This document shows, piece after piece, positions 12,921 through 25,089 of a DNA stretch of 64,000 bases. Position 1 is the first letter of the stretch. Each line of letters starts with the position of its first letter. Made by a program: the position numbers and the translations under genes. The stretch is from Zhengitettix transpicula (Eukaryota > Arthropoda > Insecta > Orthoptera > Tetrigidae), in assembly GCA_037074705.1 (NCBI GenBank), contig CM073596.1:10248001-10312000 (forward strand), in the 5' to 3' direction. Under the pieces are notes generated by a model, which was not told the origin of the DNA, ran no database searches, and saw nothing but the letters and a program-made list of their open reading frames with translations.

Positions 12921-14058
12921 TGTAATAATTAAAATGATTTTAACGATTTAATTTTTGAAGAATTCGAGCCCCACAATGCAGTAGCCAAAAATTTAATAAA
13001 CAACAATATTTAGTCTTTATTTAAATTAGTTTACTTTAATGAATTTGAAGAATTTACCTCACGTGAAGCGCCATTTAGGTAATAATTAAATGGAAGGCGT
13101 TAATTAAATGAAATAATAATAAAAAATTAACAAACAAAAATTTTAATTTTATTTTGTGGCAATAAAGATACTTACAACAAAATTTGAGATCTTTCTCTCA
13201 GGGCCTATACTGGGTTTGATAATGGACACAACAAATTGATTTTAAAATCTTATTAACAAACAGTTCACATTTACCTAAACAATATGTCGATAGAAAGAAA
13301 TTAAAAAGAAAAGAAATTAACTTGGATTGACAATTAAAAGAGAACGAAATATGACTCTATCCTTTAATTACGTTTACAATTAATCATTAGTTTTGGTTTT
13401 GTTACTTACATCTGCCCAGCTGGTACCAGCATTCTTTTTGGTTTCGGAAGTACACTATTGCAAAATTATACACTGATTCTAAAAGTCAACTCACAGACTT
13501 TACACTATTGAAGTCAAAATTGATAGGCTCACAGCAACTCGGATGATCCTTCTGTATGTCAGCTATCTGATGTCTGCTTGCCTTCTTAGGCTGGCAATAG
13601 ACGTAAACTCTCTTAGACTTTCCTGGCTGGCTGTATACGTAAAAACTGCTCGCTTCCTTCCCTGGCTGGCTACATACGTAAACGGCTTTTACTTAGCGAT
13701 ATTTACGAGGTAATACTTCCGCGAATGTTTTTACTTTGTCTTTAATTCACAACTGTGTTTAATAATACATTAACGACGGCTAGTCTCGGCTCTAGTATTA
13801 TTTGTTCTGTCCTCTAAAATGTCCCGCCACCAGCTATCAGTTATATTACTTGTTCTGCTCCTCACGATGTTTTTCCGCGAACTGACTCCTATTTATTCCG
13901 AGTTTTAGCGGGCATACGCCATTTTTGACTTTTCGACAAAGCAAAGTGAGCTCGCTTCTCTCATTGTCGCTTTGTTCGATCAGACCGCTATAATGGATTT
14001 CTCAAACAATTCAAATTTTACGTCCAAACAATCAATGGCCTAATTAATTGGCACCACA
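12921..14058 (-). mobile_element. LTR retrotransposon remnant: LTR plus primer site plus stub
   Basis: Read on the minus strand: LTR from 14058 (TGTGGTGCCAATTAATTAGG) to about 13079 (ending ATTATTACC). Next comes a primer-site-like TGGCGCTTCACGTGAGG (13073 downwards), then a ~135 bp leader stub ending ATTACA at 12921. The stub holds a second TGG...TTGTGGGGCTCGAA string (12963-12990), resembling the complement of a tRNA-Lys 3' part. The unit is closely related to 50972-52041. No gag or pol remains. Confidence 0.65.
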
Positions 14059-14080
14059 ATATATATATATATATATTTAT
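14059..14080. repeat. (TA)n microsatellite
   Basis: AT tract abutting the 5' end of the LTR remnant. Confidence 0.85.
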
Positions 14081-14832
14081 TTTTATATATAACAGACAAT
14101 GGTTGTGTATGTAGATGCTTTGAGACTAATGCGTTCCGCCTTCATTTTTGTCGTGAGACTTGAAACAGCTGCGTGCATTTTCTTTGTTTCTTTTATCCCT
14201 GTTGGTGTCTTCGTGTCTCTTTATATTTTTTTTTTTACATATTGCACGTTTGCGAGTTATATTTTTTCCGTCCGTCTCCGAGAGAATGTCGCACCTTCGC
14301 AGTTCCCTTCCGCCCCATTTTCTTCATTTTTTTTTGTAAAAACTAATGTTGCTTATTTCCTTACCAGACAGTGATTCTCCGGCGATGTTCCTCTGTCTCT
14401 CTGTGTATAAATCTTCCACACGCAAGAAAATTACAAACGTAACCTCCACCGTGCTCTTTTCCTTTTCTTATTTCTCTAGTTTAATGAGTACTTACTTTTA
14501 TAATTTTTACGAGTATTCAACGTAAATAAAATTTAAGATTTTTTATTGTTAATTCTTACGGACAAGAGATACATTCTTGTTGATGAACGTCACTTAGAAA
14601 TGTATTTGTATTTTCTTTTCTGCGGCAGATCGTTAGTAAGTTTTGACCGAGGCAAGGTTCAAAAGAGATCGGACAGGAACTCTGAAAGGAAAGGTGGAAA
14701 GATTATTACAAAGGAGGGAAAAATACTTAGAAGCTGAACAGAAAAATGAAAACAGCTCATACGACCGAGCAACAGATCGTTATTTCGTCCTTAACAATTT
14801 TTAAAAGGATAAAGAAAGAAATATACGGATTT
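14081..14832. other. Unique stretch, no gene supported
   Basis: A 91-codon open frame (14099-14374) is rich in Phe/Val/Leu and follows pyrimidine-rich sequence. It has no recognisable domain and is probably composition-driven. Confidence 0.4.
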
Positions 14833-15050
14833 GGGTCGGAAAATTCTAATGTTTATTAACAAAAATTAATTTTACGCCGTTTCGTCCTCTTTTAGAATCT
14901 CTTCAGGTTGGATAGTTTTAATCTACTGTTTAGAAATTAATAACATAAGATAAATTCTTGATTAAAAATGTCCAAACTGAATAGGTCCTAAAGGAAGACG
15001 AAACGTCGTAAAAATAATTTTTGTTAATAAACATTATAATTTTCTGACCT
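14833..15050. mobile_element. Short palindromic element (MITE-like), ~220 bp
   Basis: Terminal inverted repeats of ~60 bp: left 'ggtcggaaaattctaatgtt' onward through 'gccgtttcgtc', right the reverse complement of 'gacgaaacgtcgtaaaaata' through 'ttataattttctgacct'. A short centre contains 'cttcaggttggatag'. No ORF. Confidence 0.75.
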
Positions 15051-16257
15051 ATTTACTTAGTCATATTTATATAAATTTTACAAGTAATTTATTAAACAAT
15101 AATTATTCATAATCATAATTACTATACATTCTCTATTTTTTCGTAATTAATTTAAAATAGAATTTATCAGATGATAATTTTTATTTAATAACAAAATGTT
15201 TTTGATAGTCATACTTAGTTATTTTTTCTTAATGATATAGAAAATTTAAATAATGATATATTTAGTCGTTATTAATTTTAGAATATATTCAACCAAAATA
15301 TATGCATTTCATTTGAAAATTTTAAGTCCTTAAAGATTTTTAAAAGTAGTTTATCAATTAAAAAAATTAAATTAAATATCAAATAAATTATATAGTGGTT
15401 TGCAATTATTAAAAAATTTATCAGATTATTTTTATTCAATAATAATAATTTTTAATTTTAATTTTTATTCAATATTAAAATATTCTAATATGGATAAACA
15501 TTTCACTTTAACTGACTAACATACGAAGTAGTTAGTCTATCTAAGGAAGTAAATTATTTGTTTGTTTTTTTAATTAAAAAACGGATTGACGGCCAGATTA
15601 GGGGATGTTTTTATAGAAGAAACACCTCTTCCGTTTCTAAACATGACAACGTGCAACAACTACGTCATATAATTGGCACTGAAACATTACCGTTGTAGAA
15701 GAAGGAAAGGGAACCTCTGGAGAATTCCAGCAGCGGAACTTCTCAACCACCCTCGGTCGGTTTCCTCCACAATTCCTGTTCCTATTTGCATACATTGTAA
15801 CACGGGTGCAAGGAAACTAGAGAAAGCTAATATCTTTGCTCGGAGAAAACCTGCGTGTATCAAAAACGAAAACGTTAGCTTCAAGTTAGAACATTCCCTG
15901 TAGGCGTGTCTGTGACGTCACCGGGGATGAATGACAATTGTCTACCGTCAGGCGCGTGTTCCAATTTAAATGAAATACTTCGTTAAACAAAATAAATTGG
16001 CTAAACTTAATCCCAGATCGTAAATATGATTTTGTTTAAATCTTTTTAGTGACTTTGAAGATTAACATGATATACGTGGTTGCAATAGAATCACTTTGTT
16101 ATTCTGACCATTTATGACTATTTATAAATAAACCACAATCAATTTTATGTCAGAAATATATATTTATGTTTCGTCGCTAATGTGCGACATCTTGAAGTAT
16201 GAAGTTTAACATTACAAAACAAAACAAATACAATGATTAAAATAAAATTATATATAT
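15051..16257. other. AT-rich unique stretch
   Basis: 15056-15560 is extremely AT-rich with no structure that I can name. 15600-15960 is less AT-rich, contains TGACGTCA at 15913 and has short overlapping ORFs on both strands (15673-15903 and 15687-15884) that are not recognisable. Confidence 0.45.
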
Positions 16258-17286
16258 TGTAATGCCAATTAAACTGGCCATGAATTGTTTTTAATATAAT
16301 TAAATTGTTAGCAATACGAATGCGTAAAGGCGACAATGAAGGCGGGGTTTTCCTTTGTTCAACAATGGAGACCGCGTGCGGAGAAAACTCAGTATGCACT
16401 TGGAGAAGGCAGTGTGCTGCGAGAAACGGAACAGTTCAGTTCACGCGGGGAACTAAAAAACGTAAAAGTATGATGATCTAAAAGTCTTGAATCGGTGATT
16501 GAAAGGTGAAGGAGTAAAAAAACTGCGTACGAGAGATGAAACTGTTAAAAGTCGACGGGGAAATATAATACAGTTCAGTTCGCCTAAAGCAACAAACAGT
16601 AAAGTTTTGAGGTATAAAGTACGAAAGGTGAGATCCTGTATTTTTACATGAAAGCAAGCAAACATTTTTACGGAGAGATTTACATAATAATTTGCACACG
16701 GTGAAGCAAATGGTTGCTTCACGCTGATTAAACAATTATCGCATAGAGGAGACCGAAATCCACTAACAGACCAAAGGGGCGACTGATCCGAGGTTCCAGA
16801 TAGCAGAGGACGAGTATTTTAATCGTGTGTATTAAAATTTTCAATGAAGTGTAGAGTCTGTGTAAAATTGGCCTTTTCGTGTGGTATTTTTCAAGATACA
16901 AGAGAAAAATCTGGTACCAGACAGACGGTCCGTGAGTAACAAAACTTTGATACAAATTTGTAAACGATAATTAAAAAGGTGTAGTCAGATTTCGTTAAGT
17001 TTTAGTTTCGTTCAGCTTTCTTTTCACTTATATTCATATTGTTTTAGGTTACCTTTTTATATTTGATTTGTTAATTGTCAGTTTATACATTGATTATGTT
17101 CTAATTATCAAACCCAGTTATGGCCCTGAGATAAGAGATTCGACTTTTTCAACGTGTGGCTAATTATTCAAATTTTAATTAATTTTTTGTTACTTGATTC
17201 ATTTAATTTAACCCTATCTACATTACATTACATTAATGGCTTCACCAAAGTGGGGCAAATTAATCGTTAACCTGTTGTTTATTACA
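16258..17286 (+). mobile_element. LTR retrotransposon remnant: LTR plus primer site plus stub
   Basis: The LTR starts TGTAATGCCAATTAAACTGG and ends in ATTACA repeats at about 17227-17233. It is followed by a primer-site-like TGGCTTCACCAAAGTGGGGC at 17237-17256 and a ~30 bp stub ending TTATTACA, immediately before (TA)n. Internal landmarks 'ggtaccag' (16913), 'gtcagatttcgttaag' (16985) and 'ccctgagataagag' (17123) match 3505-4388 and 50972-52041. No coding region remains. Confidence 0.65.
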
Positions 17287-17302
17287 ATATATATATATAT
17301 AT
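17287..17302. repeat. (TA)n tract
   Basis: Short AT repeat abutting the ATTACA end of the preceding unit. Confidence 0.8.
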
Positions 17303-17331
17303 GTTTTATGACTAACGAGAAAACTAATTAA

Positions 17332-17562
17332 TAACACAGCAGCCAATTTTAAGTCAGAAAAAAAAGGATAATTTATTAAATTAACAACGTTTCATCGCTT
17401 AATTTGCGACTTCATCAGGTTCCAATTTCTTAGTTTTAGTTTTAGATGTCGGCAACTGCAGTGCACATAGAATGACTTGTCTAAATTGTTTTCAAAATTG
17501 GAAATTATTGACTTAATAAATTCTATTTTTTTTTCTGACTTAAAATTGGCTGATGTGTATAT
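17332..17562. mobile_element. Short palindromic element (MITE-like), ~230 bp
   Basis: Inverted termini share CAGCCAATTTTAAGTCAGAA followed by an A-run (left 17339; right as ttctgacttaaaattggctg, 17533-17552). The interior carries 'caacgtttcatcgc' and 'cttcatcaggttcc', the motif pair typical of this group in the window. A third, unpaired copy of the terminus lies at 17800-17832. Confidence 0.7.
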
Positions 17563-17994
17563 CTTTAACATAAAATTTTTAAGAACAAAATTGCAGATAA
17601 CATTAATTTAAATTTTGGTGGACATACAAATTTTGATAAGTCGTTTCAACACCTGACGCAAAAATTGTAAATTCACCAAAATTGAAATTGTTTATCTGCC
17701 AAATATTTCTTAAAAATTTTATTTTAATCATCGTATTTCATACCAAAAAATTTTGCAAATTAGCGACGACACATAGTATATTATTTTCTTCAAATATTTT
17801 TTTCTGACTTTAAATTGGCTGTTGTTTATTTATAAACATTTTATATACAATTCTCAGTGAAAATCAAATCTCTGGAAAGGGATCATGGCTTTTAGACGGT
17901 AATGGAGCTCTATACTTATTAGCAAGTGTAATTTCTCATATAAATACAGTACGTATTTTTTCTACATTCTTGTGTAGTAAGGGTAAAATTTCAG
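17563..17994. other. AT-rich stretch with a terminus-like fragment
   Basis: 17797-17832 repeats the terminus of the element just upstream (ctgactttaaattggctgtt), so a second, longer version of that element may end here. Nothing else is recognised. Confidence 0.4.
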
Positions 17995-18960
17995 ACGGGT
18001 TGGGTAATATTAGAGGAACTGAACCTCAGCCAAGCCCCTTCCCACCCTCGCTCACCCCCGCGTGTTGCCCAAGATGTCATAAATAAACTCAGCGACATCC
18101 ATAACCCCGATTTTAGTCGAATCTCGGTTTTTTTGCGTTAATTTTGTGAAACGCCGTTTCACCCTCACCTCTCCTATGCCGAAGGGGCTGAAATTAATCA
18201 CTAAAAACATCGGTGGAAATAGTATCAATGTCAATGACCCCGACAAATATTTATTCTACACTAGTTTTGACTGTTTGACATGTTTGAAAATTTTCAGGCC
18301 AGGCCACCTCCACTATGGGGAGTTAACGGAAAGTTGAATGTCATAATGACACTTATAATCCCGGTTCCGACACCAATCTCAGTTGTTTTTGCGTCGATTT
18401 TATGTAATGCCACTCCACTCCCCCACCCTTAAGGCTACTCCCATCTCAAGCCCATAAAAGGTTGAAATTGTACACAGACAACATGTACTGAGATTTTATG
18501 ATCCTGAAATATATTTATTCTACGTAAAAATCGGCCGGTTAACATGTTCGAAAATTTCTAACTTCGACAACCTCCTTTAACCCCCACGTGTTGCTAAGGC
18601 TGTCATAAATAAACTCAGCGACATCCATAACTATGTATATGACTCAAATCACGGTTGTATTCGCGTTATTTTAATGTAACGCCCCTCCACCACCACCAAT
18701 AATGGCGGTCATGAAATGATTAACAGATAACATCTGTAGAAACACTATTAAAGTCTGGAAAAAAAATCCGCCCTAAATATCGGCCGTTTTAGCATGTTTG
18801 AACATTTCCAACCGACAGTGTTTGTTTCCTGGTTGCAAAGAACACGTGTACGAAATTTGGTGAAATTTGCTCCACGGATGTATAATTGTATGCGGAACAT
18901 CTAGGCATAAATGCATACATACAAACACTATTTATTAGATTATATTGAAAATTATTAATA
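17995..18960 (+). repeat. Family 1 dispersed repeat
   Basis: Several imperfect ~300-bp units contain the phrases 'taaactcagcgacatccata', 'gactcaaatcacggttgtat' and 'ggttgaaattgtacaca'. The Family 1 tail follows: 'aacacgtgtacgaaatttgg' (18841) and 'gcatacatacaaacactatt' (18911), ending in 'tattagattat'. Non-coding. Confidence 0.65.
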
Positions 18961-19290
18961 CTGTTGTACCTGATGGGGTCTTAGAAAAGGTCAAAACGTA
19001 TTGTATTTAATAGACTATATATTTTTTTGCAATAAAGTTTATATTTTTTTACTAAAAGGTATTTACTTATTTTAAAAATTATAAATGATTTAATTTTCTA
19101 GTCTAAGATGGTAAATAAATACTCGGTGCAACGCCCAACAGTCAGGATAGTCCCCGGGAAATCCCCGGAGAGACTGCAAAGTGTTCTGCCTGAAGCACAA
19201 CGTGCAACTGATAGAAAAGTGAACAGATCGCGGGGAATTGATAAACAAGCTGCAAAATTCCGTACCCTAATTAACTGACACACGAAACAA
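18961..19290. other. AT-rich unique stretch
   Basis: No repeat family, gene or RNA recognised. An (AC)n run begins near 19288. Confidence 0.4.
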
Positions 19291-19720
19291 ACACACACAC
19301 ACACAAAGCAGCAGCAGCAGCAGCGTCAAAACGACCGTAATAAATACCGCATCGCACTCGACGATAAATGTTTATATGTTTCCCGCGCCGCCGCTGTCCA
19401 TCGACGGAACGACATAAAAAAAAATCAGATCGTTTTCACCCGTGGACAGCGCCACGCCGGGGGCAATTATTCACTTGTCGCCGCCGCCGCTGCTGTAATC
19501 TGCACAGAAACAGAAACAACAATATCGAATAAAGTCTGCAGTGCAATCAATTTCGCGGCAAATTAACGCGGAGGAGCGATAACTTTATTTAAAGGCCATA
19601 ACCGCGTATTTATTGGCGCGCATTGGCACTCGTAGGGGTGGGGGTTAAAAAAATTATTCGCAGCAATCGACGTCGTCGTAAATCTCGCCGAAGAGAGGAA
19701 AGAGCGCGTCCAAGGGTTGG
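19291..19720. promoter_or_regulatory. CpG-containing unique block, possible regulatory element
   Basis: After (AC)n and (CAG)n runs (about 19288-19325) come ~400 bp clearly richer in G, C and CpG than the surroundings, with no match to the repeats of this window and no long ORF. It holds homeodomain-type AT cores (AATTAACG, TTTATTGG at 19608) among runs such as GCCGCCGCCGCTGCTG. This is the profile of an old regulatory element or an untranslated exon, but the role is inference only. Confidence 0.3.
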
Positions 19721-19894
19721 TAACAGTGCCACGTCACGACGGTCACACAGCTTCATGCTAAGATTCTTGAAATAACAGCGGCCGTGTTAGAAAACACACT
19801 TACTTGGAATCCGAAAATTAATTCGTATTGCTAACCAAAAAAAATTGAGAGAGACCCTAAAAGAACCACGTGGATAATTTTTTTCAACTAGGTA

Positions 19895-20110
19895 TTAAAT
19901 GACTAAAGTCAGTGACATCCACAATCCCTGATTTGACTCCAATCTCGGTTGTATCGCGTTATATTCTTGTAACGTCATCCGAACCCCACCCTTACAACTC
20001 CGTAAGGGGTTAAAATTTTAGACAGATAATTTCGGTTAAAACTATATCAATCGGCGCCGTATTTTGAGCGCACGAGGCACGAGCGAACAACCTCTCCCCC
20101 CCCCCCTCCC
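19895..20110 (+). repeat. Family 1 fragment and C-run
   Basis: 'agtcagtgacatccacaatc' and 'gactccaatctcggttgtat' (19907-19952) are Family 1 phrases. The fragment stops near 20060, followed by a C-rich run (20095-20107) and unique DNA up to the next head motif. Confidence 0.5.
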
Positions 20111-20864
20111 GCTCCACGGGTACATCCTCGATCCTTGCCGCTGTGCGAGCAGGTATAACGATTCCGAATCAGTCTTGGTTTTAACATTAATTGAATGCTG
20201 AAACTTATCCGGATTTATAATATCTATCTCTATCTATAATATGGAAACTGTTCCAATTGGTAGTGATTTATTTAATAAACTAGCTGGGTGCCCGGCGTTG
20301 CCCGAGATGTCAATTATCTATAACCATAGATAAGACTCCAATTTTGGTTACTTTTGAGCTATTTTTATGTAAAGCTCCTCGAACCCTATCCCTAAATGTG
20401 CTCACCTCACATGCTGAAGGGGGATGAAGTCATTGACTAAATATATCGGCCGTTTTTACATGTTAGAAGATGACTACCCCTACAAATATGCGATAATGAA
20501 AAAGAATGTATTCCACGCAAAAATCGGCCGATTACATTGTCTGAAAATTTATTCCCCCGGCCAACACCTCCCAAACCCGTCGCGTTACCCATGTTGTCAC
20601 AATTAGATTCAGCGACATTCATAGTCTCGGAATTGATTCGAATCTTGGTTGTTTTTGCGGGATTTTATTTAACGTACCTCCACGCCACCCCTAAGCTTGC
20701 TCCCCTCACAGGGGTTAAATTATACACGAACAACATCGGTAAAAATACTTTCAAAGTAATTAACCCCAGAAAATAATTTTCGCAAATATCGACCATTTAA
20801 CATGTTTGAAATTTTTCACCCCCGACCACTCCCGCTTCGGGGACTTAAACGGTCAAGTTTAATG

Positions 20865-23577
20865 TCATAATTAAACTCAGTGACAATCCTGATAGTTTCT
20901 GGTTTATTTTTATCTAATGCTACTTCCACGCCAACCCTTAAGGGTGCACCCTTCCGAGTCCGAAAGGGGTTGAAATTATACACAGAGAACATGTAGGGAA
21001 ATTTTATTAATATAATTCATCCCGAAATATATTTAATTGACGAAAAAACAACCGGTCAACTCATTCCAACCCAGCCGATACCCGCGCCTTGTCCAGATTG
21101 TCATGAATAAATTCAGCAACATCCATTACCTTCGATTTGACTCGAATCTCGGTTGTTTTCCCGTTATTTTCAAGGAAATTAATTAAACTCAGTGACAATC
21201 CCGATAGTTTCTGGTTTCTTTTTATGTAATGCTACTTCACGCCCACCCTTAAGGGTGCACCATTATGAGTCCGATAGGGGTTGAAATTATACACAGAGAA
21301 CATGTAGGGAAATTTTATTAATCTAATTCATCCCTAAATATATTTAATTGACGCAAAAAACAGCCGGTCAACTCATCCCAACCCAGCCGATACCCGCGCG
21401 TTGTCCAGATTGTCATAAATAAATTCAGCAACATCCATTACCTTCGATTTGACTCGAATCTCGGTTGTTTTCCCGTTATTTTCAAGGAAATTAATTAAAC
21501 TCAGTGACAATCCCGATAGTTTCTGGTTTCTTTTTATGTAATGCTACTTCACGCCCACCCTTAAGGGTGCACCCTTATGAGTCCGAAAGGGGTAGAAATT
21601 ATTCACAAAGAACATGTAGGAAATTTTATTAATCTAATTCATCCCTAAATATATTTAGTTGACGCAAAGAACAGCCGGTCAACTCATCCCAACCCAGCCG
21701 ATACCCGCGCGTTGTCCAGATTGTCATAAATAAATTCAGGGACATCCATTACCTTCGATTTGATTCGAATCTCGGTTGTTTTCCCGTTATTTTCAAGGAA
21801 ATTCCCTCCAGCCCCACCCCTATCATGGTGCACCCTTCCGAGTCCGAAAGGGGTTGAAATTATACACAGAGAACATGTAGGGAAATTTTATTAATATAAT
21901 TCATCCCTAAATATATTTAATTGACGAAAAAACAACCGGTCAACTCATCCCAACCCAGCCGATACCCGCGCGTTTTCCAGACTGTCATAAATAAATTCAG
22001 CAACAGCCATTACCTTCGATTTGACTCGAATCTCGGTTGTTTTCCCGTTATTTTCAAGGAAATTAATTAAACTCAGTGACAATCCCGATAGTTTCTGGTT
22101 TCTTTTTATGTAATGCTACTTCACGCCCACCCTTAAGGGTGCACCATTATGAGTCCGATAGGGGTTGAAATTATACACAGAGAACATGTAGGGAAATTTT
22201 ATTAATCTAATTCATCCCTAAATATATTTAATTGACGCAAAAAACAGCCGGTCAACTCATCCCAACCCAGCCGATACCCGCGCGTTGTCCAGATTGTCAT
22301 AAATAAATTCAGCAACATCCATTACCTTCGATTTGACTCGAATCTCGGTTGTTTTCCCGTTATTTTCAAGGAAATTAATTAAACTCAGTGACAATCCCGA
22401 TAGTTTCTGGTTTCTTTTTATGTAATGCTACTTCACGCCCACCCTTAAGGGTGCACCCTTATGAGTCCGAAAGGGGTAGAAATTATTCACAAAGAACATG
22501 TAGGAAATTTTATTAATCTAATTCATCCCTAAATATATTTAGTTGACGCAAAGAACAGCCGGTCAACTCATCCCAACCCAGCCGATACCCGCGCGTTGTC
22601 CAGATTGTCATAAATAAATTCAGGGACATCCATTACCTTCGATTTGATTCGAATCTCGGTTGTTTTCCCGTTATTTTCAAGGAAATTCCCTCCAGCCCCA
22701 CCCCTATCATGGTGCACCCTTCCGAGTCCGAAAGGGGTTGAAATTATACACAGAGAACATGTAGGGAAATTTTATTAATATAATTCATCCCTAAATATAT
22801 TTAATTGACGAAAAAACAACCGGTCAACTCATCCCAACCCAGCCGATACCCGCGCGTTTTCCAGACTGTCATAAATAAATTCAGCAACAGCCATTACCTT
22901 CGATTTGACTCGAATCTCGGTTGTTTTCCCGTTATTTTCAAGGAAATTAATTAAACTCAGTGACAATCCCGATAGTTTCTGGTTTCTTTTTATGTAATGC
23001 TACTTCACGCCCACCCTTAAGGGTGCACCATTATGAGTCCGATAGGGGTTGAAATTATACACAGAGAACATGTAGGGAAATTTTATTAATCTAATTCATC
23101 CCTAAATATATTTAATTGACGCAAAAAACAGCCGGTCAACTCATCCCAACCCAGCCGATACCCGCGCGTTGTCCAGATTGTCATAAATAAATTCAGCAAC
23201 ATCCATTACCTTCGATTTGACTCGAATCTCGGTTGTTTTCCCGTTATTTTCAAGGAAATTAATTAAACTCAGTGACAATCCCGATAGTTTCTGGTTTCTT
23301 TTTATGTAATGCTACTTCACGCCCACCCTTAAGGGTGCACCCTTATGAGTCCGAAAGGGGTAGAAATTATTCACAAAGAACATGTAGGAAATTTTATTAA
23401 TCTAATTCATCCCTAAATATATTTAGTTGACGCAAAGAACAGCCGGTCAACTCATCCCAACCCAGCCGATACCCGCGCGTTGTCCAGATTGTCATAAATA
23501 AATTCAGGGACATCCATTACCTTCGATTTGATTCGAATCTCGGTTGTTTTCCCGTTATTTTCAAGGAAATTCCCTCC
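20865..23577 (+). repeat. Tandem array with 884-bp higher-order repeat
   Basis: The string 'caaggaaatt' marks each monomer at 21171, 21483, 21794, 22055, 22367, 22678, 22939, 23251 and 23562. The spacings cycle 312, 311, 261, which sums to 884. Two whole 884-bp units and most of a third are close to identical by eye, including shared variants (cattatgagtccgatagggg in monomer 1, ccttatgagtccgaaagggg in monomer 2, 'attccctccag' joining monomer 3). Monomers differ from each other more than the higher-order units do, so the 884-bp duplication is recent. Confidence 0.9.
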
Positions 23578-23929
23578 AGCCCAACCCCTATCATGCCTAC
23601 AAACAACATAGGTAGAAATACTATCAACGTCAATGGTCCCGGAATTTATTTATTCCACGCTAATATCGATGATTTAACATGTTAGAAATTTTCCATCCCA
23701 TCCATGCCCGCCCCTTGGGGATAAATGGCCAATTTGATGCTATAATTGAACTGGATGACATCCATAACATTGGATTTGACTCCAATCTCGGTGGTATTCG
23801 CGTTATTTTATTGCAGCGTTCCCCCACCCAACACCTAAAAGTGCTCTACTGATAATCCCGACCCGCTTCTGGGGGTGGTAGACGCGTCTCACCCTAACAG
23901 TCGGTAGAAACACTATTAATATCTGTGAC

Positions 23930-24670
23930 CCCAAAAAATATTTATCCGACTGAAATATAGACTGTTTTAGCATGTTTAAATATATCAACCCCCGTCCACC
24001 CCCGCTTCTGGGGGTGGTAGACGCGTCTCACCACGACAGAGTTTGTTTCCTGGTCGCAAAGAACACGTGTACGAAATTTGCTGAAATTTTCTCCAGCGGT
24101 ATAGATTTGTATTCTCCACCCCAAACGCTAGGGGTGCTCTTTCCCTAGGGTGTAGAGGTTGAAAATTATATTCAGATATCATCAGTGGAAACACTATAAA
24201 TATCTTTGACCCCTAAAAATATTTATCCGACTGAAATATTGACTGTTTTAGCATGTTTAAATATTTCCACCCCCGTCCACCCCCGCTTCTGAGGTTGGTA
24301 GACGCGTCTGACCCCGACAGTGTTGTTTTGCTGGTCGCAAAGAACCCGTGTACGAAATTTGGTGAAATTTGCTCCAGCGGTGTAGATTTGTATTCTCCAC
24401 CCCAAACGCTAGGGGTGCTCTTTCGCCAGGGTGTAGAGGTTGAAAATTATATTCAGATATCATCAGTGGAAAGACTATAAATATCTTTGACCCCTAAAAA
24501 TATTTATCCGACTGAAATATCGACTGTTTTAGCATGTTCAAATATTTCCACCCCCGTCCACCCCCGCTTCTGGGGCTGGTAGACGCGTCTCACCCCGACA
24601 GTATTGTTTTCCTGGTCGCAAAGAACACGTGTACGAAATTTGGTGAAATTTTCTCCAGCGGTGTAGATTT
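23930..24670 (+). repeat. 281-bp tandem array, copy 1
   Basis: The anchor 'gactgttttagcatgtt' occurs at 23960, 24241 and 24522, exactly 281 bp apart. Each unit runs through 'cacccccgcttctggggg', 'gtagacgcgtctcacc', 'cctggtcgcaaagaacacgt' and 'ctccaccccaaacgctaggg'. The array ends in the Family 1 tail. Confidence 0.9.
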
Positions 24671-24745
24671 GTTTAACGAACATACAAATATACAAACATA
24701 CAAATATACAAACATACATACATACATACACTCATTTTTATTTAT

Positions 24746-25089
24746 AAGTTTAAGTGTAATAATTATTTATATTAAGCCCTTTCGTTCTGGTTGAAAAGGG
24801 ATTATTAATGGATTGATTTATATGGTTTAGGATTTTGAGAACAATTGTTCTAATAATGTAGATTACGTGGATAATATTTTCATTGAAGTTGTAGTAAACT
24901 AAATTATAAACTACGTTAGCATGTAGAGTTTTTGTTACATGTATTTGTCCGTGATTATTTGTTGCTTTATTTCTTCTCAATAATACAACTTCAATTACGG
25001 AATAAATGTAAAATTATGTTTATAACAATTTATAATATAAAAACTTTTTAAAAGAGTATAAAAAGCAATGGTTCTGAAACACTTTTATT
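24746..25089. other. Unique AT-rich spacer between two Family 1 copies
   Basis: No repeat or gene recognised. Confidence 0.45.

Larger units (their letters stand above)
20275..24745 (+). repeat. Long Family 1 copy with internal tandem arrays
   Basis: It begins 'aaactagctgggtgcccggc' with the head motif GGGTGCCCGGCGTTGCCCG (20286-20304). It ends with 'aacgaacatacaaatataca', a CATA-rich tail, and 'ctcatttttatttataag' at ~24745. Between these are imperfect ~300-bp units, expanded into two arrays annotated separately. Phrases 'cagcgacattcatagtctcg', 'gggttaaattatacacgaac' recur. No coding region is evident; the element's transposition class is unknown to me. Confidence 0.65.
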
